64,000 nucleotides of DNA from Aquanectria penicillioides. Its lineage: Eukaryota > Ascomycota > Sordariomycetes > Hypocreales > Nectriaceae. This document shows, one piece after another, positions 1-11,644 of the stretch. Numbering within the stretch: the first letter of the stretch is position 1; each line of letters opens with the position of its first letter. The DNA lies in assembly GCA_003415625.1 (NCBI GenBank), contig PYIU01000010.1:1672501-1736500 (forward strand), written 5' to 3'. Under the pieces are notes generated by a model that saw nothing but the letters and a program-made list of their open reading frames with translations, was not told where the DNA came from and ran no database searches. The translations under genes and the position numbers were made by a program.

Positions 1-769
1 AGTGCACTTCAATCCTTGTTAGCTCTCGGAGGATTTATCGTGTTTAGTAGATAGTAGATGACTGCTCACCTGTAGGCGTGGCGGAGGACCTTGGGAACGT
101 CCTTGAACACAGACGTCATGGTGCGCATGTGGACCATATCGTAGTCTTCACCATTGAGCCATTCTTCTTCGGCATCGTCGACGACAAAGCTGCAGTTCGG
201 AGGCACCCACTGGGGCTGGATCGGGGAGAGATCGGTGCCGAGGACCTGCGCGCTGGGTATCTGATCGGCGACTGTCGAAAACCCAAGAGTGTTAGAAGTA
301 AAGCAACACGACGTAGGCCAAGACGAAGGATGAACTAACCCTCAATCGCCCAGATGCCTGTGCCCGTTCCCACGTCGATAATCTTCTGTGCATTCTCGCC
401 AATCGGCGCGTGATACAGCTTGCCGTCCGTCACCTCGAGCATCATTGCATGCTTGATGTCTTCGCGGTTCTGCTCAATGTCGTCGTTGGGGATCGGGTAG
501 CGACCGTGCTTGTAGCTGTGGAAGCGGCGTCCATTCTCCCACGAGTGGCGGTAGATGCTGGGCGATACCGACGTCGATGCGCTCGAGTGTCCGTCCCATC
601 CTTCCATCTCGAGCTCGTCATCGTCGACGGGATCCGTCGCTGGAGCGATCACGGCGGCTTCATCCTTCGCGGTCGGCAGGGCTGGGACCTCGGCGGGAGC
701 GGGCGAAGCTGTCGTCTGGTCCGTGGCAGCCTCGGGCGGGCTCGTTGCTGTTGTAGGAGACGTCGGCAT
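1..769 (-). CDS. LaeA/UMTA-like SAM-dependent methyltransferase (3' end outside the window)
   Basis: Class I S-adenosylmethionine-dependent methyltransferase of the LaeA-like fungal family. Members modify small molecules or act as global regulators; substrate unknown here. The start at 769 opens a low-complexity Pro/Ala/Thr N-terminus of about 50 residues, then the SYRHSWENGRRFHSY-type lead and SAM motif I (VGTGTGIWAIE). A GT-AG intron at 339-272 joins exon 769-340 to exon 271-70 in phase 1. That exon gives the acidic GTDLSP motif, then a VVDDAEEEW block and DMVHMR, as in the family. A second donor (GTGAGC) lies at 69 and the rest is off the left edge. Family assignment is firm, function is not. 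Confidence 0.85.
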
Positions 770-2169
770 GGTGGATTAATTTTAATTGTATCATCGCCGT
801 GTGCAAAACCAAAAACGAATGCGGCTCAATCATTTCTCCCCCTCATTCTTCCTCCGGTTCATGCACACATACGACAGCAGCCAACACCGGCATATCGGCA
901 CATAGAACCCCTCCAGCTGCACAACCCCGGGCAGAGTTGCTGATGCCATTGGGTGGAAGCGACGGGACGACTTCTGCTTGCGGCCGTTGAGCCCCAGTTT
1001 CTCAACTAGGGTCGAGGCCTGAACCGACGCGGTGATATTGGCCGCTTGCTAGTGTTTTGCCGTTTCATTCTATGGTTTGATTAGTCTAGCCGCACTGGGA
1101 CAGGCCCATAGTTCTAGCAAAGTTGTTTGGACACGAACGTTGTGAGGAGATTTTGGTGTAAATACCAGATGAATTTTCCCTGGTTGTTTAGATACACATT
1201 GCTAGTGAGCTCGCGCATGCGATTCGGATTACTAGAGCTGGTTCTGTGCGGGATGCTTGGTTAAGCCATTGTATCGCCTTGCGGTATGAGAGCCATGACC
1301 ATGAGGGAGCGGAACAGGTGCAAGGGACCAGTTTGTACCGGGCGCACGGGGTTTGCCAACACATCTAAACAGTAGGCGGGGAGATCTGACCTGGAAGATT
1401 GTATCAACCAATCTCCCAGAAGCGACTTGAGGCAGGCTGAATGTGCGCGACTATCGGTCTTGGAGTTATTGGGCCACTCCTTGAGGGTGTTGAACAAGAC
1501 TGGGGAGTTCCTATCGATACCTAAATATCGTCCACCTACTACTCCGTATTCTGCATTGAAATCCCCACCAACACGCACTGGTGTCTGCTGCTAATGCAAA
1601 GTTCAAAATCGCCATACTCTTGGGTAATGAGAAAGCTCTTTTCCCTCTTCGTTGTTGAATGGTGACTTCTGCTGAGAGCGACATGCAGAGCATTGAGCTG
1701 CGGTTGGGCTGGGTTATCCCCGCTGCCTGTCGCAAGCAGTCGTAGCCAGCGACACTCATTGTGAAAATTTGGCCTTTTTGAGTTTCAATATTTTGAAATT
1801 CTATTCGCTATATCTTTTCTTCATGATGGAGGCTGCATTACGCAGGAGGCGCCAAAATTGACACCCGCTGTTGCTTACGCCTGCGACAGCAAAATTGCAT
1901 GCCACTGGCGTTGGCGATGCTGACATGTGCATTTTGCTTCTGCCGGCTGGATTATCGATGCGATGGGCTCACTCTCTAGGCGGTTCAAGTCCCTGTCAGC
2001 CTTTCGAAAATGGCATATTGGAATGTCTCTTTGGAATCTCTTGCGCCTAGCCCCATCATGCCGCTTCGAGCTCCTAGTCATTCTCCGAGGAGAATTAATT
2101 GGCCCTTGGGGTCCAGGAACTCGAACTTTGAATGGATTGACAATAGTCGCAGTTTAACTGGCAACTGTC
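770..2169. other. Intergenic stretch, promoter side of the methyltransferase
   Basis: No supported gene. Open frames on both strands here have no recognisable domain and no splice-consistent neighbours. The first few hundred bases should hold the promoter of the methyltransferase gene that starts at 769. Confidence 0.5.
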
Positions 2170-2993
2170 ATGGCGTACACTGGCCCATCTTCGGTGCGTC
2201 GATACATGAGTCCGCAATAGTTGTTGATACTCAACTTGTTCTTCATGGCTCTAGTGGTTGGCCTGTCCGTTTACTGCTTTGTTCACCTCAACACCAACTA
2301 CACTCAGGATTGGGCTCTCTTCAGCGCATACTTGGGCGGTGTCGCCAGCCTAATTCTCCTAGGTTTATTGGCAACCATATTTACATGCATTCATTTAAAG
2401 TTGGAAACCGTTGAATGCACTTCCACAACCCAGACTCCGCAACGATATGCTTCGTCAACACTGACACTAACCGGTGTTTTTCTGAACATCCACGACTAAA
2501 AGAGGCTGAAGAAGCTGGCAGAGTTACCGCTCCCCAGTCTCAACACTTAATTCAGCCTAATACTGTCAAACAGTGGGATGTAGAGGCTAGACTTAGCTCG
2601 CAACATAACAAACTGGGAGGTTAGGTCCCCGTCATTTACTCGACCGCTGTTATATTTGTTGCAATTTTCCATGCCTGGATGTGTGTAAATGCTCCAAATG
2701 CGATTGCAGACAATATCGGTGCTGCTTGGTATGTTTTACCTGCTGGGTCACAGACTCACCCCCAAACTCATCCCTGTGGATTGGTATATTTGCCATGGAT
2801 TCCGTTAGTTGTGGCAGTAATTCACTTGTTATCGCTATGGGCCGGCTTCATGATGCACTCGCACTTCAATACCGTCGTGGCATGGATCTTTTGTGCCTTG
2901 GGTTTGTTGGCTTGGGTTATGGTGGTCGCTCTGGTTGGAGTGTCGAGGCATAGGAGACCTTTGCCGACGATGAGGGAAGGTTCACTAGTTTAG
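2170..2993 (+). pseudogene. Four-helix membrane protein, broken or with unresolved introns
   Basis: Two hydrophobic blocks are separated by stops. From ATG 2170 a short basic leader (17 codons) runs into TAG at 2218-2220. The same frame then continues with two membrane helices (LLILNLFFMALVVGLSVYC, then a helix ending LATIFTCIHLK) to about 2415. A second frame open from 2415 is stopped by TAG at 2622-2624 and then encodes two or three more helices to the stop at 2993. The order of helices resembles small MARVEL-like fungal tetraspan proteins, but I cannot name the family. Both TAGs could be 3' splice sites, yet I found no donor of the right phase, so decay is at least as likely. Confidence 0.4.
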
Positions 2994-4516
2994 AACGCTT
3001 AACTACGTCTGTAGCCATGATGATGCACACGAATTTATAAATTCGAGGTGGGACTCAGGTGTATAGGAACGGCAGACATGATTTACGGGTACAAAACGAT
3101 CTTCACTACCATGTACCATTACGTTGTCGATTGGAGACCCCACCTGTCCCTGTTGAGCCCTAAGGACAAGAGTAGACCGACAATGATCGAAGTTGCCATG
3201 GTAATAATGTTCTCGATTACTTCGAGGTTCTCAGATGATAGCTAGTGGGGCACATTTACCTTCATGAAGAATGCTCTTGCGGGCAAATCTGACCCGAGAC
3301 CCTCTAGCCGTTGCTACTTGAGAGATCTGATGTGTAGTAATGCCACACAATCTTGTTCAGGTGAGATTGTCAAAGTGAGAATCATAATGTGGAGGACGAG
3401 ACCTGGTTGGTACTGCCTTAATACGAGAAGGGCGTCATGAAAATGTGACGACTCAACTGACAAACGCCTCGCCAACGGGAATGCACGAGCTTGTGGTATG
3501 ATGGTACAGACAGAAACTCGGCTACAACTGTGCCACCATTACTTCCGTCACTTGGCCTCGACCCAGTTCCGAGGGCCCCGGCAAGGCAGACTCCTAACGC
3601 ACTCAGGGTTCTTGCTCGTGTCAGTGGCCGGAATAAGCCTCATTGAAGTCAGAAAAGTGACGTGGTTGGAGCCCATTCGTAGATCATCGCGCCGTAGTGG
3701 TGGCGTTGTCTAACCATGGGTTGCCGCAATTTGCCCCGCAACAGCTGGCTTACGCACGCGTTGCCCATCTGTGACAGCCTGATTTTCCACACTGAGTCAG
3801 TCAGTCATAGGTGGCGTTTGACTGCGTCTGCTACGTAATCCTGTCAGACTGAGGTTTGAAGAATCACCTTAGATTTGGACGTGGCAAGTTGGGATTTGTC
3901 TGGCCTGCCCAAGCCTGGAGTTGACTCCGAAGTGTAGATTGTTTAGGTTACTCAGATTGGGTTCATTTTATACTAGCATGAGCTACATCATTGATAACCA
4001 TGGCAAAATATGCAGCATGCATAATTAGGTTCAAGAATTGCAAATTCTCCTTGCCAACCGCCTGGTCTGGCGCTCCTATCTCTGTCCCCTCTTCGCCAAG
4101 CCGGCCTCTTATCAGAAGCCGCCTTGTTCCCCAAGACTCTCCATATCTCCTAGGCAGATGAGTTTCCTCATCTCTGATTTGCCTAGTGTTGGTTGACTGG
4201 GCCTCTCACTTCTCCCTGCGAGATCATCATACACCCTGCCTTGAGTAAATTCCGGTCTCGACGATTCTCATTTTCCCCTTTATCCATCCTAGTGGGACCC
4301 AGCAATCAAATGGCAGAGGGCAAAGCTCCCACACAGAGTCGAGATTGGATCAAGATGCTGCTTGGAACATCGTTTCTTTGAGAATATTGACCTGGATATC
4401 CGAACTCCAACCCCGACCCTAACTTCCCAAACTCGCCGCAAAGTTTTCCTGCAAACACCACTTATTGGTACCCCCATTTATATGTAACTAATGTATATAC
4501 AAGAAAGTCAAATATT
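2994..4516. other. Intergenic stretch
   Basis: No supported gene. It contains an imperfect inverted repeat at 4150-4186 (listed separately) and one TGAGTCA heptamer at 3793-3799. It also holds the downstream side of the ankyrin gene that ends at 4517. Confidence 0.45.
4150..4186. repeat. Imperfect inverted repeat / possible hairpin
   Basis: CTAGGCA (4150-4156) and AGATGAG (4156-4162) are mirrored by CTCATCT (4167-4173) and TGCCTAG (4180-4186), around a 4-base loop with a short bulge. It lies about 330 bp beyond the 3' end of the ankyrin gene. Function unknown. Confidence 0.4.
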
Positions 4517-6851
4517 CTACTCGACCTCGTGCGCGGCACGATTCCAGGTCGGAGTCCTAAATATGGTGTTACTGAAATCATCATTGGGGAATGATCCTTC
4601 AAGTTCAAACACTATAGTCCCATCCAATTCTATCGGTGTACACATTCCCAGTTCTGCCGGTTGTTCGGAGCCTGTACAATGACGGTAAGCAGGCCTCAAT
4701 GCCAAGGTTGGGTCGGAAGTAAGCATGCTTTCAATCTTTGATTTGCTGTATCCTCGCTTTTTGAGCTCCCTTTTCAAGGCGGATGCGCTAGACAAAGATG
4801 ATGGCGATATGCCTGACTGATTGTTGATCAATATCCAGACGATGAAGTCTCGCATTGGCTTTGATATCTTCTGAGACCGGCAGACACTCATGAGCGGTGT
4901 GGTTCCGTCGCCGCACTGAGCTTCAATATTGGCGCCCTGCATTACCAACTCCTGCACCAGGTCAGGCCTTTCCCTGTCACATGCATAATGGAGAGCTGTT
5001 TTCCCGTAGAGATCTTCCGAGTCAATCCTGACGAACTTGAATTGTCCAATCGGATCGTGTGAGATGTGGGTTGGTTTTTTGATCCAGTCTAGGAGCACGC
5101 GTAGGATTTTTCTGTCTTGGCATCTATGTAGTGGTGTTCGCCCTGATCCATCTTGCACATGTACTGAATCGTTGACCTTTAGCAGTGCTGTCAAGACTTC
5201 GATATTCGATTTTTCTACCGCTACTAGTAGTGGCGTGTCCTTATTTCTGTCTTCCATCATTGGGCAGACTCGGATCAACTCATGAAGAATACCCAGCTCC
5301 ATGTTCGTCTCGTATCCAGCTTCGTGGAGTGGTGAGTTTCCGTCCTTGTTCGTTGAGTGAGTAATGCATAGTCGTCCATTCTCGACTGTGGCTCTGAATC
5401 CTTTGCTGATGCACCAGTTCGCAGCCTTGGTGAGTATATCATCCTCCAGTGTGGGATCAATTTCCAGCCTTTCTATCAGAATCGTCCGGAAGGCTTCCAC
5501 ATTGTAACCTTGGGCCAAGCACTCGTACTCTTCACATACCAATTTTGAAATTTTGCAAATTTCGGCTTTGTACTCTTCTCGGCCTAGTTCAAAATACCCG
5601 TCGAAAGCATTCCGAAGATAGTCAATTGCACTGTCGTGATCACGTAGCTCAGCGCATAATCGTCCCACCTCTGCCTGCCTATCGCAGAGAAAGGAAGGGC
5701 TATTTTGATTGAAAAGGCCCTCAAGCTTAAATTTCAACTCCTGTAGCCTCTGGCGGGCAATATCCATATGTCCCGGTTCGTATGGTTCGCATCTCATGAG
5801 GATTCTGATGTATGTCACCTCCAGATCGATGAGATCTTCATTCCTCACCGAGTAACCGTCCGTAGAAAGGTCCTGAAAAGAAAGAATCTCGGCTTCCTGT
5901 AATTTCTCAGCCATTTTAATCGCGTCTTCTTGCAGCTTCTTTGCGATGGTGGGCAAACCGGCTTGATCTAAAAGCTGAGCTTGTTTCCGTGCGAATTCCA
6001 ATCTTATCCGATGCTCTCGGAAGCTGACGCCGATCGATCTAGTTGGTGACTGTATTACCATGCGAAATTCTTCAGACCTACGCACTGTCTGTGCTGTGTC
6101 GGTTGAGGGACGTGGAAATTCGTTCTGTGGAAATGGCGGGTGGCGAGGTGTCGTTGACGCTATAGATGTGCCGCGAGGAGCACTAGGTGCAGTCTGGGAG
6201 GCTCGGAAGTTTCGTTGAGCGACGTCATCGGCAATACCCAGAAGAACCTCTCTTAAATTGCGTAGTTGTCGGCGATCTTCGTTAGTTGAATGCTCTGGGA
6301 TGCCGCGGTTGACATCCTCCAGAAATAGTCGGATTTGGAGGCCGGTGCGGGGGTTTGATTCAAGTCTGGACTTAAGATTAGGCTTAGAACAATTTAGTGG
6401 CAGAGCTTGAGGTAGAACTTTGCACGCACAGGGTTAAAGAGGTGGCGCTTAAATGAAATAGGTTGACATGCTCGCTCAAACGTGTCAAAAGCCTCTGATT
6501 CTCCCGATCTTTTTGCTTGAAAGCCAGGACAAGTCGGCTGGAACTGCGTTGTTTCTTCAAGGCCTCATTTAAAGCATCAAGGTCCTCTTTGAAGGCTCCG
6601 GTGAGCATATTGATTGCGTTGAGAACCTTGACTATCGATTCGGGGATTTCAGTGCCACAGGCAGTGTCGGTGAATGGCTCAATCTTCTCCTTGATCAAGG
6701 AGAATGACGCGTGCAAGACAGTGCTCACCATTTTCCAGTGCTTCGCGTTTCGGCGGGCATCTTTTATGTCGTCAAGCGTTGACTCGATCTTCTTCCAGGT
6801 TGCCAAGCCCGTCACAACGAAGCCTACGATGGCAGAGGCGAGCTCCGCCAT
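4517..6851 (-). CDS. Ankyrin-repeat protein with fungal STAND-type N-terminal domain
   Basis: Exon 6851-6426 starts MAELASAIVGFVVTGLATW and gives an amphipathic helical domain like the fungal N-terminal module that precedes NACHT or ankyrin regions (Fungal_N, PF17111-like). A 55-bp intron (6425-6371, GTGCAAAG...AAG) joins it in frame to exon 6370-4517, for 759 residues. The middle is helical and coiled-coil/TPR-like. At roughly residues 470-650 at least four ankyrin units are visible (NSPLHEAG, DTPLLVAVE, GRTPLHRCQ, GKTALHYACDRERPDLVQ, GTTPLMSV). There is no nucleotide-binding NACHT motif, so it is not a complete NLR-type protein. Such proteins are thought to act in allorecognition or signalling. 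The intron position is my model; a GTGCGT donor just upstream does not keep frame. Confidence 0.72.
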
Positions 6852-7737
6852 TCTGGACGCATCAGGATCCGGTTGATTTCAACACGTGCCTGGGAAGTTG
6901 TTTGATTCAAATCATTACTTTACGATCGATTTCGGAGGGAACCCACGACCTGCAGGCCATGCAAAGAAACGTAATGATATGCAGCATCCCCGCATTCTGA
7001 TCAGGCTGAGGCTGGAGAAGCATAAGAAGAAAGTTGCACTTCTCAGAGTCACACCCGCGTGATCAGGCAACGCCTTTTCCCAGCCCATCACATGGGTCGA
7101 GTCAGCCTCAATGAGGCCTAGAACACGGCTCTGCAGGCTGTTGTCCTATGAATCATCAAAGCGGCCTCGCGTGATACGAACAAAACTGTATTGCCACACG
7201 GCCTTCCTTGAAGGTCAGTTAATACAAGGCTGCAGGCGGCCATTTCAGGAACCAAGGATTGTCTCCCGGTGGAAAACCGCTACCAAGTGCACATGAAGAA
7301 AAGACAATCTGCGACAACTCTGGGGATCTGCAAGATGATGGTGCGACTCTTGATGAGAGATCCAGTCGCCAGAGGCACAACCATTCAATCTTTCCATTAA
7401 TCTAAACTTCCTTTTTCCATTCAAGCTTTTGCCCCTTGGCTAGCTGAATTACTCTCAACCTCGTATATGCAGCAGCCCGGACTGCAGGAGTTTGCCTCGC
7501 GCAACCTAGCCTGATTTCTTCAAGGTCCGTGCCGGTTGCGTTGGCTTGCGGCTGAAAAGGGTTCGTTTTCTGCTGTTCTCCTGGTGTTCCACCACACAAC
7601 TCGTGTCCCGTCCGCAACACACCAATTTAATCCAATTCTCTTTGTCATCTACGGTCTACCCAAGACTGACAAAGATTTGCGACGGATCGTATCTGCCTCA
7701 TACTTCCACTGGATGCTGTGGATGACCAGTAATCAAC
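6852..7737. other. Intergenic region between divergent genes
   Basis: Shared upstream region of the ankyrin gene (minus) and the 13-exon MFS gene (plus). No coding signal recognised. CT-rich stretches near 7400-7640 are consistent with a fungal promoter for the MFS gene. Confidence 0.45.
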
Positions 7738-10635
7738 ATGTCCCAAGGACAGACCGAGCCTCCGGCACGGCCAGTGTCTCAGGACGCAGGTCTCGGTAGC
7801 CGGGTCCGGGATTGGATAGAGAAACGAGTGTATGAACGTGACGAGTTTGGAAAATCCTTGGGTAAGAACCTAAGTGTTGAGCAACGAAAAAAAAAAAAAA
7901 CATGCTGATAATATTTAGTTGGAGTTCCAGAACAGGATATTAAAAATGGCATTCGCTTGCTCTGTCAAAGCCTACCTACTCTCAGCGAAGACGAAGTAAC
8001 ACGAGCCGCCGAAGTCGCGAAGAACGGATACTTTTACTATCGCCTTTCGAAGCATATTATCAATGTTCCATCGCCCCTCAGTAGGGAGCTATCGGAAAAG
8101 GAGAAGAAAGCTCTCATAGAAGAGCGGGAGAACGTTCTCAGCCATACTGGGATGCTCATCATCATCTCCACGGTGTCTCTGGCAGCTTTTCTCCAGGGGC
8201 ACGTTCAATCCTCAATCAACGCAGGAAGTCTTTTTGTAGAAACCATCTTCATCAATGCCAGAAAGCCAGACAATACTACTACGACGGATAATAATGCAGA
8301 ATGGCAACTTGGCGGGATGAATGCCAGTCCCTTTGTAGCTGCTGCATTTCCTGGCGCTCCATTATCGTTACCTGTAAACTACTGCCTTGGGCGTCGTGGA
8401 GCTCTCGGTCTTTCAGCGCTACTGATCATTGGGAGCTCGCTTGGTTCGGCCTTCGCCACGACATGGCAACAAGTCTTGGGCGCGAGAATAGTTGGTGGCG
8501 TCGGTATGTCATTCATCAATCTTTGTCTGCCTTGAAACCACAACAGTACTGATTCTCGCCTAGCGATGGGCATTAAAGCCGTCAGTGCTCCTATTCTGGC
8601 CTCCGAAACCGCTGTTGGGTATTGGAGAGGCTCAACCATGCTGGCATGGCAGTTATGGTATTCAGTTGTCCTTAATACTATCATTGATATGAGCTAATAT
8701 TATTCGTTTAGGGTTGCTTGTGGTATCATGATGGGGTTTGTCATCAATCTGGTGATTAGTGCCATGATCGGGACCCTGGAGTCTAAGAGGGGCGATGACC
8801 TCGGGAGACATGACTCCCGCTATCGCACACTGCAGTGGATATTGGGTGCCCCTGCTGTCCCAGCTCTGGCTCTGCTGATCGCTGTCTGTTACTGCTACGA
8901 GAGCCCTAGATTCTACATGCGGCCAGATTCTCCAAACTACAATCTCAAGCGTGCCTTTGATATCCTCGTCAAAGTCCGCCCAACTCGAGTGAGTACCACG
9001 ATTCTAGCTGTGCTACTAAAGACTAATACTGGAACCTTTAGCTTCAAGCTATCCGTGATCTCTTTCTTATTTGGTGGTCAAATAGGGACCAGAATGACTC
9101 TGGAACCCAAAACATGTATGTCAACGGCAACAGTGTCCACGACAACACTCTCATCGCCGAGGGACACCAAAATGGCATTCTCAGCGATACAACGAACGAC
9201 ACGGCCATTTTGGGTTCGAACCTAAATGGCAACGATATACATCACAACTATTTTCCAAGGCATGATCTAGACGATGACGTTGTCTCTCAGTCGGGACTGT
9301 CGTATGCATCACGCGCTTGGCTTGTGCTGAAGCTATCCATTGCGCAGTATCGCCCTCTGTTCGCTAAACGCAGACTTCGGAATGCTATTTTGAGTAGTTG
9401 CACAGTTTCTCTAGCACAGCAATTGTGTGGTAGTACGTTAACCTATCCACCTGATGATCAAGTTAGCGGATCTAACAGTTCTCTCAGTTAACATCTTTGC
9501 TTTCTACTCGAGTAGGCTCTTTCATCTCTATCCAGAGTATTCAATTTGTCGGGTTTTGACGTATGACAGATGAGCTCTTCAGTGATTATGGTGTTCTAAA
9601 GAGTATGGGATACAGCTTCGGCTTCGGTACGTTTATGCCTTCTATACGTCGTCGTGTCAATCGCGACTTTGCTGATAGCGTTCTAGGCGGCGTCAACTTT
9701 TTCTTTGGGCTTTTGGCTATTCGGTATGCTGAGGCTCGATGATTCGCGTTTGTTCGTGTTCATAAACTCACAATTCCCAGCTCTATTGACATTTTTGGAC
9801 GGAGAACTTGGCTATTATCCACCCTACCAATAATGGCATGCTTCCTATCGGCCTCGGCAATCTCCTACTCCATCGCAGAGAGCCAAGGCGAAGCGTTAAA
9901 GGGCCAGCCCACAGGGACTCCAGAGTCTGTCGCTGGCATGGTATTCATCTATTGTAAGATTAAACATATGGTCTGATATGACAGTAACTGACACTTCCGT
10001 AGTGTTTGCGGCCGCCTATTCTCCAGGACTGGGTATGTCTGCCTCTGCTCTCCTCGCGACGATAGCTCATCATTTTAGGACCGATTCCATTTACGCTTGC
10101 ATCAGAGAGGTTCGTGACCCGCCGCCGTTGAATAGGTCATAGAAAATTTCTAACTTCTTTAGTTTTCCTTTGAATCACAGGGAAGCTGTAAGTTATTACT
10201 GGCTGTAAACGGAACGTAGGTCTGACTCGTATACTCTAGGGTGCATCGGTGGCAATATCCATCAATCTACTTTTCGCCGGTCTCCTGACACTCCTACTGC
10301 CTCGGATGAATAAAGCATTCAACTTTTCAGGAACATTAGGTTTCTTTGCCGGCATGAATGTTATCGCGCTTTTCCTCATTTTCTTAATCGTCGAGGAGAC
10401 GAAACAGCTTACCCTTGAACGGCTTGATCAGATATTCAAACAACCAAAGAGTCGATTTGCGATGTTTCAACTCAAGAAAAGGCTACCATACATTCTTAAG
10501 CGGTATTTTTTCTGGCCTGGAGAAGCCGGAGAATCACCAAGTTGGGACGCAGAGATCGAGCTGGAGGGGATGGACCAAAGTGCAGTACAAAATATGCAGT
10601 GGAGTATGTATGGCGAGGTACAGACGACTTCTTAG
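7738..10635 (+). CDS. MFS sugar-porter-like transporter, 13 exons, 747 aa
   Basis: Membrane transporter of the sugar-porter branch of the major facilitator superfamily. Exons: 7738-7861, 7919-8503, 8564-8657, 8712-8988, 9042-9432, 9488-9511, 9570-9626, 9687-9723, 9781-9953, 10003-10032, 10079-10109, 10163-10187, 10240-10635 (2244 nt, in frame). Hallmarks: GRRGALGL after TM2, ESPRFYM before the central loop, QQLCGINIFAFYS at TM7, DIFGRRTWL, and ASESFPLNHREAGAS matching the PESTP-type motif near TM10. It is about 200 residues longer than usual because of a roughly 120-residue cytosolic N-terminus and a long Asn/Asp-rich central loop. Twelve introns, with exons as short as 24-31 nt, contrast with 3-7 in neighbouring transporters. 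Intron 1 contains a run of 14 A. Substrate unknown (hexose, polyol or similar). Confidence 0.82.
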
Positions 10636-11644
10636 GTGAGTGTTGCAGGATGAGGAATCTTTTTCAAAAGTAGTTAGTATGTGCGTGATACCGATGGCCC
10701 GGCCTTGGGCTTCCATAAATACTTCTATAAATACGGATGCTGGCGTTAGGATAAGAATGACCTTCCGCCTATTGAAGGGATCGAGCACATGTCCCTAAGG
10801 TTCAATCATGAGCTAGTATATTCCATTAAAGTCAAGCTATCCCTCCTTCATGTCAATCGCAAGGCCTGCAAGATTGCTATAGCTTGGGCTCTCGTATATG
10901 ACATGGAGATGCAATATAGCGACGAGAAGCAATGCCACACCTTGACCAGGAGGTTTAATCCAACATTAGACCCATTATTCATCAGTTATGAACAATAGGA
11001 CCAGTTTTCCCAATAGCCACGCAAGGAATCAGAGCCTGGTCAGAGTGATCTCTTTAGACGATCCATCGGCTGTACTAACCGACTCATCCGTGTCGCTGAC
11101 CACGAGGAACTGCTGCAGGATTTACGAAGCTCCCGATCTCAGCTTTTCAGTTTCTGGTATCATACGGTATCAGCAGTGTATATTGTCATAGATGGACAAT
11201 CAGATCTGCAGCTTGTAGAAAATGACATCAACGTGCAATAACGCTAGGATTTTGAGGAAATATAAGGGCCTATTTTCGTTTAGAGTCGCGGAGAGCGTTG
11301 TTTTACAGTGATGGGGAGTGGTGATTTGGGCTGTAACAAGGCTTTGGAAGCATAGATGAAAGCGTTGAACAAAGCTTTTCGTCCGTTACTCCGTAGTGCT
11401 CGTCACCGAGAATTTCAAGTCATCCTTGCTTTGGTGACTAAACGATGAGTGACGTTTGATGTGATGCGTGGCACACCTTCTGAGATTTCGCATGTTAGAA
11501 AAGGGTTGCACAGAATACCGGACTCGCTCACTGGAGTCTCTGCTGCTAATGTTTCTTACTCCTCCATTATATGTGACATGAAGATATCCACAAATTGGTA
11601 GTAATTTCTGATATTCAACTGTACACAGACCCCGGTCGATGCAA
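10636..11644. other. Intergenic stretch between convergent MFS genes
   Basis: 3' flanks of two convergent transporter genes. No recognisable gene, and short open frames lack domain features. Confidence 0.5.

Noticed and set aside
410..943. Open frames antisense to the methyltransferase exon
   Set aside because: Composition mirrors the GC-rich coding strand; the minus-strand reading has clear methyltransferase motifs.
7888..7901. Run of 14 A as a possible sign of retroposition
   Set aside because: It lies inside a normal GT-AG intron of a 13-exon gene, so it is not a retrocopy tail.
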